37,739 nucleotides of DNA. Origin: a bacterium HR30. Its GTDB lineage: Bacteria; Desulfobacterota; Binatia; HRBIN30. The notes beneath the pieces were generated by a model that worked only from the letters and a program-made list of their open reading frames with translations, did not search any database and was not told the DNA's origin. The stretch lies in the NCBI GenBank assembly GCA_002898795.1, contig BEIG01000023.1:1-37739 (forward strand). Reading direction: 5' to 3'. This document shows, piece after piece, positions 24,693 to 33,651 of this stretch. The position numbers and the translations under genes were made by a program. Positions within the stretch are counted from its first letter, which is position 1. Each line of letters starts with the position of its first letter.

Positions 24693-26362
24693 GAAAAATA
24701 TCCTAAATCCTCTAGGCGTTTCGAAATTTCCGCTTCTTCCTCTTCCGTGTACACCCTCCGCGCTGAAACCGGCATCAAGGTCTCCGCATGAGCTATCCAA
24801 GCAGGTTCGCTTACTACGTGTGCAAAGGTTTCTCCATCGAAAAATTGCGTTGGATCGCGCACGCCACACAACTCTAGAATTGTCGGCGCGAACTGCTCCA
24901 TGGCAACAGTCAGCTTCTCCCGACTCCCGGAAATCCCAGGCCCGGTCAAGGCAAAGATCCCTTCCCGCCGATGGCTACCGCTGAGCCCATGAAGCTTCCC
25001 GCCCCGCCAGGCGCGCAAATCGAGCTGTGTGACCTCTGGCCCAGAGCGACCCTGGCTGCTCGCGGCCAAAACAGCGTACCCTCCACCCTCTTCCGACAGC
25101 TCGAGGATCAGATCAGGCGCCTCTTCGACGTAGGGCCCTACGTACAATTCCTCGCGAAACCAAACTCTTCGCACCAAGGGACCGCCGCTTTCCGGGTGGC
25201 GCCAAGCCAGTAGCGCATCGCGAATCGTTCGGCGGAATTGATCGTAGTCCCTCCACGCAACCACACCTAAAGGATCGCGACCCTGCACGTTCAGCCAAAT
25301 ACTGGGGAAGTAGCCGAGCTCTTCCGAGAACGCAGCCGAGCGGCGAAAGTCGATCCCGGCAAAACGAGCCGATGTTTCCATCGCGTTCGACCAACGGCCG
25401 CCCCGGAGCGCAAACAGCGCGCGTTGCAACTTCGACGGCACTGCCCGCAACATGAAAGGTTTGAGGGAACCCAAGACATTTCCTACGCGCACCTCGTTGG
25501 AAAACCTCAGCCAGCCGTGTCGTTCCAGCCACCGGTTTAAATGAACACGAGTGCCCGCCACCCCCCCAAATCCGTGGTCAGAAAGCACCAATACTTGGGC
25601 ATCGCCTGCCAACCCCTGCAGCGTGCCCAGCGCATCGTCGAGAGCTTCGTAAATCTCCCCCACGACGTTGCCCACCGGCATGCCCGCGCATGCTGGAGCA
25701 AAGGGACTACCTGGATCAGCGAAATGCCAAAAATGGTGCGCAACAGTGTCAGATTCCCCGAACAGAAGAAAAAACACATCCCAGCGTTCACGACGCAGAA
25801 ACCGCTCAGCGACACGGACTTTTTGGGCGATCCCTTGAAGGAGACGAGAGCGGGCCTTGGCATACCAAGCACGGTCGACGCGAAATTCTTGGAAGTCGGC
25901 AAAAGGGAAACCGCCGGCCTGCAAAACTCCGTCGGCTTCTTCGGGCGGGTACACAAACGACCGGTCGACACGTGTCGTCACTGGGGTGTCAAAACCGCAG
26001 ATCATCACGCCGTTGACGGGTTCCGGCGGGTAAGTTGCAGGTAGCCCAAGAATGCAAACTCGTTTTCCCGCCGCACTTAACCTCGACCAAATGCTCGGAG
26101 CCCGTCTCCACGTACTGTTCACGAAGTGAACGCGATAAGCGCCCGGTTCGCGCCGGGTGAAGTCGAAGATTCCGTGCCGGCCGGGGTTGACACCAGTCAT
26201 GAAGGTGGTCCAACTGGGAAAAGTCACCGGCGGCCACGGCGCTAGCACAGTGCCCCACAGCCCTTGGGAACGCAGACGAGCGAAGTTCGGCATCTTCCCC
26301 GCTTGCACCATGGGCTCGAGGAGGTTTGCCGACGCGCCATCCCAACCGACGATCAAGAGCAT
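24689..26362 (-). CDS. Alkaline-phosphatase-superfamily phosphodiesterase/phosphotransferase
   Basis: About 557 residues from the ATG at 26362, 6 bases after an AGGAGGAGG ribosome-binding site; a TTG at 26383 lies upstream of that site and is unlikely. Metal-binding and nucleophile motifs of the type I phosphodiesterase/nucleotide pyrophosphatase group are visible: LIVGWDGAS (Asp), PWPPVTFPSWTTFMTGVNPGRHGI (nucleophile Thr region), and LVLSDHGFGG (Asp-His). No signal peptide or anchor is evident, so it may be cytoplasmic. Possible role: hydrolysing or transferring a phosphoryl group on a sugar, lipid or nucleotide intermediate. It follows a membrane-bound relative in the same operon. Confidence 0.82.
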   Translation of the reverse strand: MLLIVGWDGASANLLEPMVQAGKMPNFARLRSQGLWGTVLAPWPPVTFPSWTTFMTGVNPGRHGIFDFTRREPGAYRVHFVNSTWRRAPSIWSRLSAAGKRVCILGLPATYPPEPVNGVMICGFDTPVTTRVDRSFVYPPEEADGVLQAGGFPFADFQEFRVDRAWYAKARSRLLQGIAQKVRVAERFLRRERWDVFFLLFGESDTVAHHFWHFADPGSPFAPACAGMPVGNVVGEIYEALDDALGTLQGLAGDAQVLVLSDHGFGGVAGTRVHLNRWLERHGWLRFSNEVRVGNVLGSLKPFMLRAVPSKLQRALFALRGGRWSNAMETSARFAGIDFRRSAAFSEELGYFPSIWLNVQGRDPLGVVAWRDYDQFRRTIRDALLAWRHPESGGPLVRRVWFREELYVGPYVEEAPDLILELSEEGGGYAVLAASSQGRSGPEVTQLDLRAWRGGKLHGLSGSHRREGIFALTGPGISGSREKLTVAMEQFAPTILELCGVRDPTQFFDGETFAHVVSEPAWIAHAETLMPVSARRVYTEEEEAEISKRLEDLGYFS

Positions 26363-26375
26363 GGGCCACCTCCTC

Positions 26376-28178
26376 CTAGTCAAGGGACTGGAAAACCATC
26401 CCGCCTGTGCCCGGCCGTATCCGCTCTAAACGCCCAAGCATCTCACGGACCAGCTCTGGCCTCGAGTCAGCCAAGTTCACCTTCTCCTCTGGATCGCGGG
26501 ACAGATCGAACAGCGCCGTTGTCGGCAGACCTCGAGGATTTTCCGCATTGGCCACCACCAGCTTCCAGTCCTGCCAGCGCACCGCTTCCAACTCGTTCCC
26601 TTCGAGGCTCTCGTGCGCGTAGAGCACTTCGGGAGGGGCACTGGCGGAAAATAAATCGCGCCCAGGAAGTGCTTCGTTCAGAGCCACCCCGGCTTGGCCC
26701 AAAATTGTGGGCAAAATGTCCAAAGTTTGGGCAAGGTCTGTGCGTTCGATCCCTCGCTCGCGGCCACCGGGTAAACGCACGATCAGCGGAACTCGGATCT
26801 GTTCCTCGTAGAGCGTGGTTCCATGCCACCAACCCCCATGCTCGTAGAACTCTTCGCCGTGATCTGCCGTCAGAATGAACACCGTATCGTCGTACAGCTC
26901 CCTGCGGCGGAATTCCTCCATTAATGCGCCGAAGTAGCCATCGAAATACTGCACGTCCTGGGCATAAAGCCTGCGCATTTCTTCGGCTCGGTCCGGTGGC
27001 GGACTCGGCTCCACAACCCGAGCGATTCCACGGCCGTTGTAGGGAATCTCAAAGTACGGATCGTGGGGATCCATATAATGGACAAACAAGAAAAAGGGCC
27101 GTGGAGGAGCCTCCGCAAGCCACTGGCTTACTCGTTCTGTGACCACCCGAGCATCCTGGTAGTAGTGATGGTAGTACAGTCTCCGGCGCAGGAAGCGCTC
27201 CCGTAACATGCGCAGGAGCTTGTAGGCCGAAAGCCGCGTCGCCGAATCCGACGCCCCAAAGTAGAAAGCCGGGGGGAGATAGTGGTACTCCCCGAACCCT
27301 TGCTGGAAATTGAAAATGGGCGCGACGTTGATGTTGGTAACAAACGCGGCCGTCCAGTAACCGGCGTCGCGCAAAATCTCGGCAACGGTGCGAACTTCAT
27401 CGGGGAGCGGGTCGAACTTATGCACCGCGCCGTGAAGCGGCGAATATTGCCCCGTCAAGATGGTGGCAATCGAAGGACGTGTCCACGACGATTGCGCGTA
27501 GGCGTTTCGAAACCAAACCCCGTCACGTGCTAATGCGTCCATATGGGGCGTTGCACTGGTGCCCCCGGCGATCCCCAAAGCATCAGCCCGCAGTGTGTCC
27601 ACAACCACGAGCACGATATTGGGCTGGCCTGCCCCGCCGTGCGCAAGGCGCAATGGGGGCGGTTGCGGAACGGTGAAACCCGCCGCTCCCGCTTTGAGTG
27701 CCAGAAAGGCCAAAACCCAGCAGACGGGGAGTCTCCAAACTGCCTGCCTGCTGCCTCCAGCAACGAAAAATACAAGAGCGGCAACGATCACGCTTACGAG
27801 AATCGCGCCGAGGAGCAGCGCGAGATAAACCAAAAGCCCCATGCCACTGAGAGGTGATGGAAACTGTTCGGCAAAGTAACGTTGGGCTACGTGATACCGG
27901 GCAACGACGAGCGCTAGGGGTAATACAACCAAGCCTGCTGCGAGTGCGGTCCACGCACGATCGGAAATCCGGGTTCCGGGTGCAAACACAAGGCGGACCA
28001 ACGCAATCAGGAGCCCAAGGACAAACCCGAGCGCTCCGTAAGCCCAGAAGGCAAAGGGAAACAAGCCAAACTCCGCCAGCGTGGCTCCGAATGCAACAAT
28101 TGCAATGGCTTCGATCACCCCCACAAAACTGCCACCCCAAGCGCCAGCAGTGGTCAGTCCGATTACCTGATATCCCAT
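26376..28178 (-). CDS. Membrane-anchored sulfatase-like/phosphoethanolamine-transferase-like enzyme
   Basis: A 600-residue protein with four or five membrane helices in residues 1-170 and an alkaline-phosphatase-fold domain from about residue 185 (PNIVLVVVDTLRADALG). ADHGEEFYEHGGWWHG supplies metal ligands. The nucleophile region is SSWTRPSIATILTG, which lacks the C/S-x-P-x-R formylglycine signature of true sulfatases. It is therefore more likely a hydrolase or transferase using Thr or Ser, as in LTA-synthase-like and related phosphotransferases. Periplasmic active site. ATG at 28178 with GGGGAGGTG just upstream. Probably decorates the exported polysaccharide or a lipid with a phospho-substituent; this is inference. 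Confidence 0.82.
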   Translation of the reverse strand: MGYQVIGLTTAGAWGGSFVGVIEAIAIVAFGATLAEFGLFPFAFWAYGALGFVLGLLIALVRLVFAPGTRISDRAWTALAAGLVVLPLALVVARYHVAQRYFAEQFPSPLSGMGLLVYLALLLGAILVSVIVAALVFFVAGGSRQAVWRLPVCWVLAFLALKAGAAGFTVPQPPPLRLAHGGAGQPNIVLVVVDTLRADALGIAGGTSATPHMDALARDGVWFRNAYAQSSWTRPSIATILTGQYSPLHGAVHKFDPLPDEVRTVAEILRDAGYWTAAFVTNINVAPIFNFQQGFGEYHYLPPAFYFGASDSATRLSAYKLLRMLRERFLRRRLYYHHYYQDARVVTERVSQWLAEAPPRPFFLFVHYMDPHDPYFEIPYNGRGIARVVEPSPPPDRAEEMRRLYAQDVQYFDGYFGALMEEFRRRELYDDTVFILTADHGEEFYEHGGWWHGTTLYEEQIRVPLIVRLPGGRERGIERTDLAQTLDILPTILGQAGVALNEALPGRDLFSASAPPEVLYAHESLEGNELEAVRWQDWKLVVANAENPRGLPTTALFDLSRDPEEKVNLADSRPELVREMLGRLERIRPGTGGMVFQSLD

Positions 28179-28357
28179 GGCACCTCCCCGACAAACCCTA
28201 AGGGCGACGATCCTAACGGAAGCAAATTCACTGACCTAAACCCACGAAACACTCGGAACCAATGGCTACAGCGGCGCGCAACCTTGGCCCGTCGTTTCCA
28301 TCGGAGCCAAGCTGCGCCTTACAACCGAACTGGAGCTTTTAGCCGTGGTTACGTCCC
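28179..28357 (-). other. Spacer upstream of the sulfatase-like gene
   Basis: No gene is seen in these 179 bases. The minus strand holds the strong ribosome-binding site GGGGAGGTG immediately before the ATG at 28178. A GG/GC pair that could suggest a sigma-54 site lies about 50 bases upstream (around 28221-28235), but its spacing is 11 rather than 10, so I do not call a promoter. An operon boundary here is possible but not proven. Confidence 0.35.
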
Positions 28358-30364
28358 TTATTGCCCGAGGCGGACAATGTCCGCGTCCTCCCGCAGCACT
28401 CGCTGCAGGGCCAAGCCTGTGCGAAGGGCCTCTTCCCGTGCACCTCCCGCCTCCACGGTAACGCGGAACAGCTTTTTCTGCGCGCCCAGGTCCGTAGGCT
28501 CCACTTGAACTGGGAAGCCCCGTCGCCGCAACGCTTGCGCCAGCAATTGTGCGCGTTGCACGTTTGGGGTACTAAACACAAGTAACGCGTACCGACCTCC
28601 CCCCTTGCGCACGATCGGTGGCCCCTCACGCAGATCGGGGAGACGCAACGTCTGACCGGGAACGATCAGGTCAACATCCTTGACCTCCGGGTTCGCTAGC
28701 TTAATGAGGTCCAAAATTGTATAACTTGACTGTCCGTACGTTGCTCGCGCAATACCCGACAGCGAGTCGCCCGGCCGAACTACAAGGTCCTTGTATTCAG
28801 GCGCGTCGACTTGGGGAACCTCCTCGGTATGCAGGGATGACTTCCCCACCTCCTGCTCCGCCCTGGTTGCGCCACGCAACACTGCGGTCAACTCCTCCAG
28901 CGAGGGGACCGTCGCCCCCGGGGCGGCGGAGGCACCCCTGTCTGTGTCCCCACTTTCTCGGACGATATTGGTCGACTCCGTGGCGCCTTGCGGAGGTGCG
29001 CTCGCAGTTGCACCGGCCATCACTTCCCCGCCCGTCTCCGCCGCCCTGCCCTCCCCAACAAGTGGTACACCTTCCGGGCTGCTCGGCAGCGGCGCAGACT
29101 CCACGGGCACATCCGCCAACATCGCAAGCCGCGGCGCCGTTTGCACTTGGGGTATAGATGTCGTTGGTTGCGCAGGAGGACCTTGTGCCATCTGTCCCGC
29201 TTTTTCTGCGTCGCTCGGCGCGACAGCAGCCGACTGACTCGCCGCGGCCTCTCCGCGAAGTTCGTTGGCTTTTACCGCAACACCTTCCAAAGGCCGGGAC
29301 ACGGCTGGCGCCTCCTGAGCTCCGGAATCACCAAACTCAGGAGTTGAAGCGAGCTCCTCAACCGAAGACGGGGCGGCAACATACACCTGCCAGAAAGAAC
29401 GCCCCGCCGTCCAGAGTGCCAGCCCGCTGGCGAGTGCGGCCACACCCAAGGCAAGGCTCGGCCACCACGAGCGGCGGTGACTGGGCCTGGCCCGCTCTAG
29501 AGGAGCCTGTTCCCTTGACGAGCTCGGGGCCACTTCGTTGACCCCTGAATTTGAGGAATCCGCCGGCAGCAGGTCTGCCGCCGCCTCGTCAATGATGTCC
29601 GCCGTGATCCGCTTTTTTCCCATCGCGTAGCCGATCACCAGGGCGTTATCACACACGACGTTGACTAAGCGGGGAATACCCCGCGAGAAGTGGTAAATCT
29701 GCTCTTCCGCCTCGCGCGTGAACAGCTTCGGGTCCGGCGCTCCGGCGGCTTCTAAGCGAAAGCGGATGTACTCTGAGACCTCGTCGCGCGACAGCGGCAA
29801 CAAGCGACAATTCACACTAATGCGCTGCCGCAATTGCCGGAGCACAGGATTGCTCAATTTTTGACCCAACTCAGGCTGCCCCGAAAGGACAATCTGAATG
29901 ATCTTCTCCTTTGCCGTTTCGAGGTTGGATAACAGCCGCAAGTCCTCGAGAACGCTGTATTCCAAGTCCTGGGCTTCATCGATCAACAAGGCCACATTCC
30001 GGCCATTGCGCAGCTCTTCCAGCAAAAACATGTTGAGCCGCTGCAGCATGTAAAGCTTTTTGCCGCTGTGCACGGGCAAGTCGAACTCGGCAAACATGTA
30101 CTCGAGAATTTCCTCGAAGCTCACGTTGGTGTTGAACAAGAACACCGTACGCGTGGTCTGATCGAGCTCGTCGAGCAGACGCTTCAAGAGGGTGGTCTTT
30201 CCCGTGCCAGCCTCACCAATTAAGGTGATGAAGCCCTTTCTCTGGGTAATGCCGTAGTGCAGCGAAGCGATGGCCTCGCGATAGCGGGCATTGAGATACA
30301 AGAACTTGGGGTCGGGCGTTACGTTAAAAGGGCGCTCTTGTAGCTGATAGAATTCACAGTACAT
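28358..30364 (-). CDS. GspA/ExeA-like AAA ATPase with LysM and SPOR domains
   Basis: A 668-residue protein. Residues 1-275 are an ExeA/GspA-type AAA domain: YCEFYQLQERPFNVTPDPKFLY, Walker A GEAGTGKTT (50-58), Walker B VALLIDEAQDL (about 124-134), SGQPELG and RGIPRLVN. A single transmembrane helix follows at about 300-325. A long Ala/Pro/Glu-rich linker then leads to a LysM domain (about 524-576, VVRPGDSLSGIARATYG) and a C-terminal SPOR-like domain (about 590-668, RYALLVFSTPN). Cytoplasmic ATPase with periplasmic peptidoglycan-binding arms, so it probably anchors or opens a path through the cell wall for the export machine. ATG at 30364; GGAGG at 30375-30379 lies 10 bases upstream. Confidence 0.9.
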   Translation of the reverse strand: MYCEFYQLQERPFNVTPDPKFLYLNARYREAIASLHYGITQRKGFITLIGEAGTGKTTLLKRLLDELDQTTRTVFLFNTNVSFEEILEYMFAEFDLPVHSGKKLYMLQRLNMFLLEELRNGRNVALLIDEAQDLEYSVLEDLRLLSNLETAKEKIIQIVLSGQPELGQKLSNPVLRQLRQRISVNCRLLPLSRDEVSEYIRFRLEAAGAPDPKLFTREAEEQIYHFSRGIPRLVNVVCDNALVIGYAMGKKRITADIIDEAAADLLPADSSNSGVNEVAPSSSREQAPLERARPSHRRSWWPSLALGVAALASGLALWTAGRSFWQVYVAAPSSVEELASTPEFGDSGAQEAPAVSRPLEGVAVKANELRGEAAASQSAAVAPSDAEKAGQMAQGPPAQPTTSIPQVQTAPRLAMLADVPVESAPLPSSPEGVPLVGEGRAAETGGEVMAGATASAPPQGATESTNIVRESGDTDRGASAAPGATVPSLEELTAVLRGATRAEQEVGKSSLHTEEVPQVDAPEYKDLVVRPGDSLSGIARATYGQSSYTILDLIKLANPEVKDVDLIVPGQTLRLPDLREGPPIVRKGGGRYALLVFSTPNVQRAQLLAQALRRRGFPVQVEPTDLGAQKKLFRVTVEAGGAREEALRTGLALQRVLREDADIVRLGQ

Positions 30365-30391
30365 CGACTAGAGTCCTCCGTGGCGTCCAGC

Positions 30392-30440
30392 GGATCAAAG
30401 GTTGCCTTGTCCCCGCAACCTTTCCAAAGGTTGGTGATCC
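30392..30440 (-). promoter_or_regulatory. Nested inverted repeats before the ATPase gene
   Basis: On the plus strand, AAAGGTTGC (30397-30405), GCAACCTTT (30415-30423) and AAAGGTTGG (30426-30434) form three alternating copies of one 9-mer. They are flanked by GGATCA (30392-30397) and TGATCC (30435-30440). In the minus-strand transcript the middle copy can pair with either neighbour but not both, and the outer arms can close the whole element. It ends 28 bases upstream of the ATPase start and lies just beyond the stop of the NtrC-type regulator. It could be an operator for that regulator or an RNA switch. No U-run follows, so it is not a standard terminator. Confidence 0.55.
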
Positions 30441-30460
30441 TGGATCTAGGCGTACCTGCT

Positions 30461-31885
30461 TCAGTCATGGCGAAAGGCGGCGGCACGAATACCCAAATCC
30501 CGTATCTTGCGATGCAAGGTTGCTTGATCAATGCCAGCATGCCGGGCTGCCTGGGTAACGTTACCGCGAAAGTGCTTCAGTAGCTCTTGTACATACCAGC
30601 GCTCTGCTTCCCGGACAAACTCGCGCAGTGGTTGATTCGCCGACGCAAAAGGCAACCTCTGACGCTCGCCGCCTCGGGCCATACCGACATCCACGTGCGA
30701 TATACAATGACCATCCGCAGTAACGATCGCTCGCTCCAACACGTTCCATAGTTCGCGAATGTTGCCGGGCCAGTCGTGTTCCATCAAAACCGACATTGCC
30801 TCCTCGCTGATTCGGTCGATACCCTTTTCTCGGGCTAGGGGATGCCGTTGGAGGAATTCGCCTACCAATAATGGGATATCTTCACGTCGATCCCGCAAAG
30901 GCGGGAGGTGAAGGGGAACAACCGCTATGCGGTAGTAAAAATCTTCTCGCATCGTCCCCTGCGCGACGCATTGCGAAAGGTCCCGATTGCTGGCTGCCAC
31001 CACCCGCATATCAACGTGGGTGCGTTCGTTGCTACCCAAACGTTCCACGGTGCGCTCTTCCAGCACGCGCAGCAACTTGCTTTGCATGGTCAGAGGAATG
31101 CTCTCGACCTCGTCGAGAAACAGCGTGCCACCATGGGCCGACTCGAGTTTACCAGCGCGACTCACACTGGCACCCGTGAAAGCCCCTTTTTCGTAACCGA
31201 AGAGCTCGCTTTCCAAAAGATTTTCCGGAATGGCGGCGCAGTTAATTGGCACAAAAGGTCCTTGCCGCCGCTTGCCGTGCTCGTGAAGTGCGCGCGCCAC
31301 GAGTTCTTTCCCGGTTCCGGATTCCCCCGTGACCAGCACCGTCACATCCGTGTTCGCGAGCGAGGCAACAAGGCGAAACACTTCGCGCATCCTCGCGTTG
31401 CGGCTGACCATGTTCGCAAAACGGTACCTTTCGGCTAGCTGGTCTTTGAGGCTTTGGATCTCGTCCAACAGCCGCCGACGATCGAAGACGCGGCGAATCG
31501 CCAGCGCGAGCTCTTCCGCGGAAAACGGCTTGGTAACGTAATCCGCGGCCCCCCAGCGCATCGCTTCTACGGCTCCCCGAATCGTTCCGTGGGCGGTCAC
31601 CATGATGACGTCGATCGAAGCCCACCGACGTCGAATTTCCTGCAGCAGGCTCGCTCCGTCGCGCCCAGGCATCATCACATCGAGAAGCACCAAGGAGTAT
31701 GTGCGCTCCTGGAGGCGACCGAGGGCTTCGGTGGCGTCTTGCGCCACGTCTGCCGGATAACCCTGCTGCTCGCAAAGGTGCTGGAGCTGGCGCCGAATCA
31801 AGGGATCGTCATCAACCACTAATATTCGCGGGTTCGTCAATTTTCCGTCTGGCTCAGGCATGCCCGCGAAAGGCACAGGAACCAT
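30461..31885 (-). CDS. NtrC-family sigma-54-dependent response regulator (intact GAFTGA)
   Basis: About 474 residues from the ATG at 31885, which has GAGGAGG 6 bases upstream. Receiver domain: RILVVDDDPLIRR, phospho-acceptor Asp in LVLLDVMMPG, and VTKPF. The AAA+ domain has the P-loop [13 protein letters not shown], the full sigma-54-contact loop GAFTGA (about 234-239), FLDEVESIPL, and RDRREDIP. A C-terminal Fis-type helix-turn-helix (GNVTQAARHAGIDQATLHRKIRDLG) binds DNA. It should activate sigma-54 RNA polymerase when phosphorylated. It overlaps the degenerate kinase-like gene by 49 bases and lies directly before the ATPase and polysaccharide genes, which it is the obvious candidate to control. 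Confidence 0.95.
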   Translation of the reverse strand: MVPVPFAGMPEPDGKLTNPRILVVDDDPLIRRQLQHLCEQQGYPADVAQDATEALGRLQERTYSLVLLDVMMPGRDGASLLQEIRRRWASIDVIMVTAHGTIRGAVEAMRWGAADYVTKPFSAEELALAIRRVFDRRRLLDEIQSLKDQLAERYRFANMVSRNARMREVFRLVASLANTDVTVLVTGESGTGKELVARALHEHGKRRQGPFVPINCAAIPENLLESELFGYEKGAFTGASVSRAGKLESAHGGTLFLDEVESIPLTMQSKLLRVLEERTVERLGSNERTHVDMRVVAASNRDLSQCVAQGTMREDFYYRIAVVPLHLPPLRDRREDIPLLVGEFLQRHPLAREKGIDRISEEAMSVLMEHDWPGNIRELWNVLERAIVTADGHCISHVDVGMARGGERQRLPFASANQPLREFVREAERWYVQELLKHFRGNVTQAARHAGIDQATLHRKIRDLGIRAAAFRHD

Positions 31886-32502
31886 TCCCGCCCTCCTCGG
31901 TAACTTGCGTTCGACCAAAATCCTCCTCCCTGCCCCACCAGATATTTCTCCATCACCGCATGGTACAACTCCCCGGCAGCACTGCGCCTCGGGTTACTCT
32001 TCTCGGCACTGAGGCCAATGACAAAGCGGTCACCCTCAGTAGCTGCATGCACGACCACGACCGCGCCTACCGGCACTCCATCCTCTGACAAAAGCGCTGG
32101 CAAATAACGCACGGCCGTCTCCAAAGCGACCGGATTTACCAACAGTTCAAAGTCACATTCTGCTAACTCTCCAGCACTCGGTTCCGGCCGATAACTTCGG
32201 TCCAGCGTTAAGACTATAGTGGCAAGCACCTCTCGAGCGTGAAACAACTCCAAGCCCGCTGGGGTGGCCGCAAGATAGTCCAGAAGGCAGCGTGACAACC
32301 GTTCCAAGTCATCGACGGTACGTTTTAAAGGCTCCGCTAGCGAGCTGGCGTCGCGTTCTAGGCCCTGCTCGATCGCACGCAGGCGCTGCAAAAGGTTTCC
32401 GAGCCAGTGACCCGTCGCGTCGATCACCTCCGGCCGGATCGACACCAAGTACTCGCGTTCGGGCTGCTGCCCCTGGCAATCTTCCGCTCTAGTTGTGCCC
32501 AT
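31837..32502 (-). CDS. Degenerate sensor-kinase-like protein
   Basis: A 221-residue soluble protein that I recognise only by fold-like pattern. Residues 25-80 look like a kinase dimerisation helix pair, with His32 in GHWLGNLLQRL where the H-box HE[LI]RNPL would be; the acidic partner is replaced by Trp. Residues 120-205 resemble a HATPase domain (NPVALETAVRYLPALL, GELYHAVMEKYLVGQGGGFW), but the N-box Asn and the DxGxG motif are missing. No membrane or sensor domain. The ATG at 32502 has AAAGGAG 8 bases upstream. It probably cannot bind ATP normally and may act as a phosphotransfer or anti-regulator partner of the overlapping NtrC-type gene. Inference from position and weak similarity. Confidence 0.6.
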   Translation of the reverse strand: MGTTRAEDCQGQQPEREYLVSIRPEVIDATGHWLGNLLQRLRAIEQGLERDASSLAEPLKRTVDDLERLSRCLLDYLAATPAGLELFHAREVLATIVLTLDRSYRPEPSAGELAECDFELLVNPVALETAVRYLPALLSEDGVPVGAVVVVHAATEGDRFVIGLSAEKSNPRRSAAGELYHAVMEKYLVGQGGGFWSNASYRGGREWFLCLSRACLSQTEN

Positions 32503-32526
32503 ACCTGAGGCTCCTTTGTCCAGCCC

Positions 32527-33651
32527 TTAGGACACCCCCAGGGCATGCTCTTCGCACGGCTCGAAAAGCTCCACGAACACGGTTTTTCCACCTGCGATTC
32601 TCCGGATCAGAAGCCAGTCACCTTTGTAAGCTTTGTGATCGTACGGGCCCAGACTCATGTGTGTGCGTGGCCCTCCATTGACGGCGGGGAGCATACGCAC
32701 CTTCTCCAAACCTTCCTTGAACCCTTTTGGCGTCAATAGCGGCGCACGCGCAAGGCCTTCAACGATGAGCATGGCGGTGTCCCAGGTTAACGCCGTCACT
32801 GTGTGATCACACCGGCGACCCAACGTGGCGGCCACGTGATCCAGCACCGAGTGAAGGCGGGGATTTCCCTCGCATATCTGATCAATCCCGTACCAGCCTT
32901 CTAAGGCAGCCATCCACTCGGGCTTGGCGTAACAAAATTGGAAAGCCGAGGTCATAATCCTCGGCGGAAACCACTTCAGCCCCTCGAAAATCGGCCGTAA
33001 CAAAATTGTCGGGTAGCCATACCCCAGGTACGCGAGGCAGTCTGGCGCGGCAGCCTGGAGCTTACGAACAACTGCCTCCAGGTCTTCTGGCGTTTGGCTC
33101 GTATACCCCTCGGCAACGATCTCGAGCTTGTGGCGCTGCGCAAAGTAGCGGAAATTTTGGGAATACTCAGTACCACCCGGGCTCAATTCATGGATCATGG
33201 CCACGCGACGTAAGCCTTGCCGACAAATCCAGTTCGCCATGAGGGCGCCCTCCTCGGCGAGTCCACCATTGCCCAGGTTAAAGCAATACTCCCCAAAGTA
33301 ACGTTCCGTGCCGGTCCACGTAATCGCGGGCACCCGGCACCGCTCGATTTCCGGAACCAGCGCCAGAGAGTTGTCGGTAATGAGGGGGCCAATTACTCCG
33401 AGGACTCCTGCCTCAACCAGTTCCTGGTAGCCTTGGATCGTATTGCGGGCCTCCAGACGAGGCAGCCCAACGGCTTCTTTGACGATCAATTCCACTGCGC
33501 GCGGTAACCTCCCGGCTGCTTCAGCTTTGGCAAACGCAAGCCGAAGCGTAGCAAGGAAATCTTCTTTGGTGCCCATATCGATGTCGATCAACACACCAAT
33601 TTTTACCGGCGCAAAGGCCAACCCGTGCGGAAGCGTCTTCGTCGTAGCCAT
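32527..33651 (-). CDS. Periplasmic-binding-fold (LIV/AmiC type) protein without signal peptide
   Basis: About 374 residues from the ATG at 33651; a GTG two codons earlier (33657) is possible. The sequence matches the type I periplasmic binding fold of branched-chain amino acid and amide receptors: VKIGVLIDIDMGTKEDFLATLRLAF, VLGVIGPLITDNSLALVPE, VPAITWTGTE, and VRKLQAAAPDCLAYLGYG. The N-terminus has no hydrophobic signal segment and no lipobox, and no ABC permease or ATPase is nearby. It is therefore probably cytoplasmic, like AmiC, the amide sensor that controls the regulator AmiR in Pseudomonas. First gene of the cassette with a kinase-like protein and an NtrC-type activator, suggesting a ligand-sensing role. 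Family secure; sensor role inferred. Confidence 0.85.
   Translation of the reverse strand: MATTKTLPHGLAFAPVKIGVLIDIDMGTKEDFLATLRLAFAKAEAAGRLPRAVELIVKEAVGLPRLEARNTIQGYQELVEAGVLGVIGPLITDNSLALVPEIERCRVPAITWTGTERYFGEYCFNLGNGGLAEEGALMANWICRQGLRRVAMIHELSPGGTEYSQNFRYFAQRHKLEIVAEGYTSQTPEDLEAVVRKLQAAAPDCLAYLGYGYPTILLRPIFEGLKWFPPRIMTSAFQFCYAKPEWMAALEGWYGIDQICEGNPRLHSVLDHVAATLGRRCDHTVTALTWDTAMLIVEGLARAPLLTPKGFKEGLEKVRMLPAVNGGPRTHMSLGPYDHKAYKGDWLLIRRIAGGKTVFVELFEPCEEHALGVS

Noticed and set aside
28221-28235. Possible sigma-54 promoter upstream of the sulfatase-like gene
   Set aside because: The GG and GC elements are 11 bases apart instead of 10 and the flanking bases match poorly.
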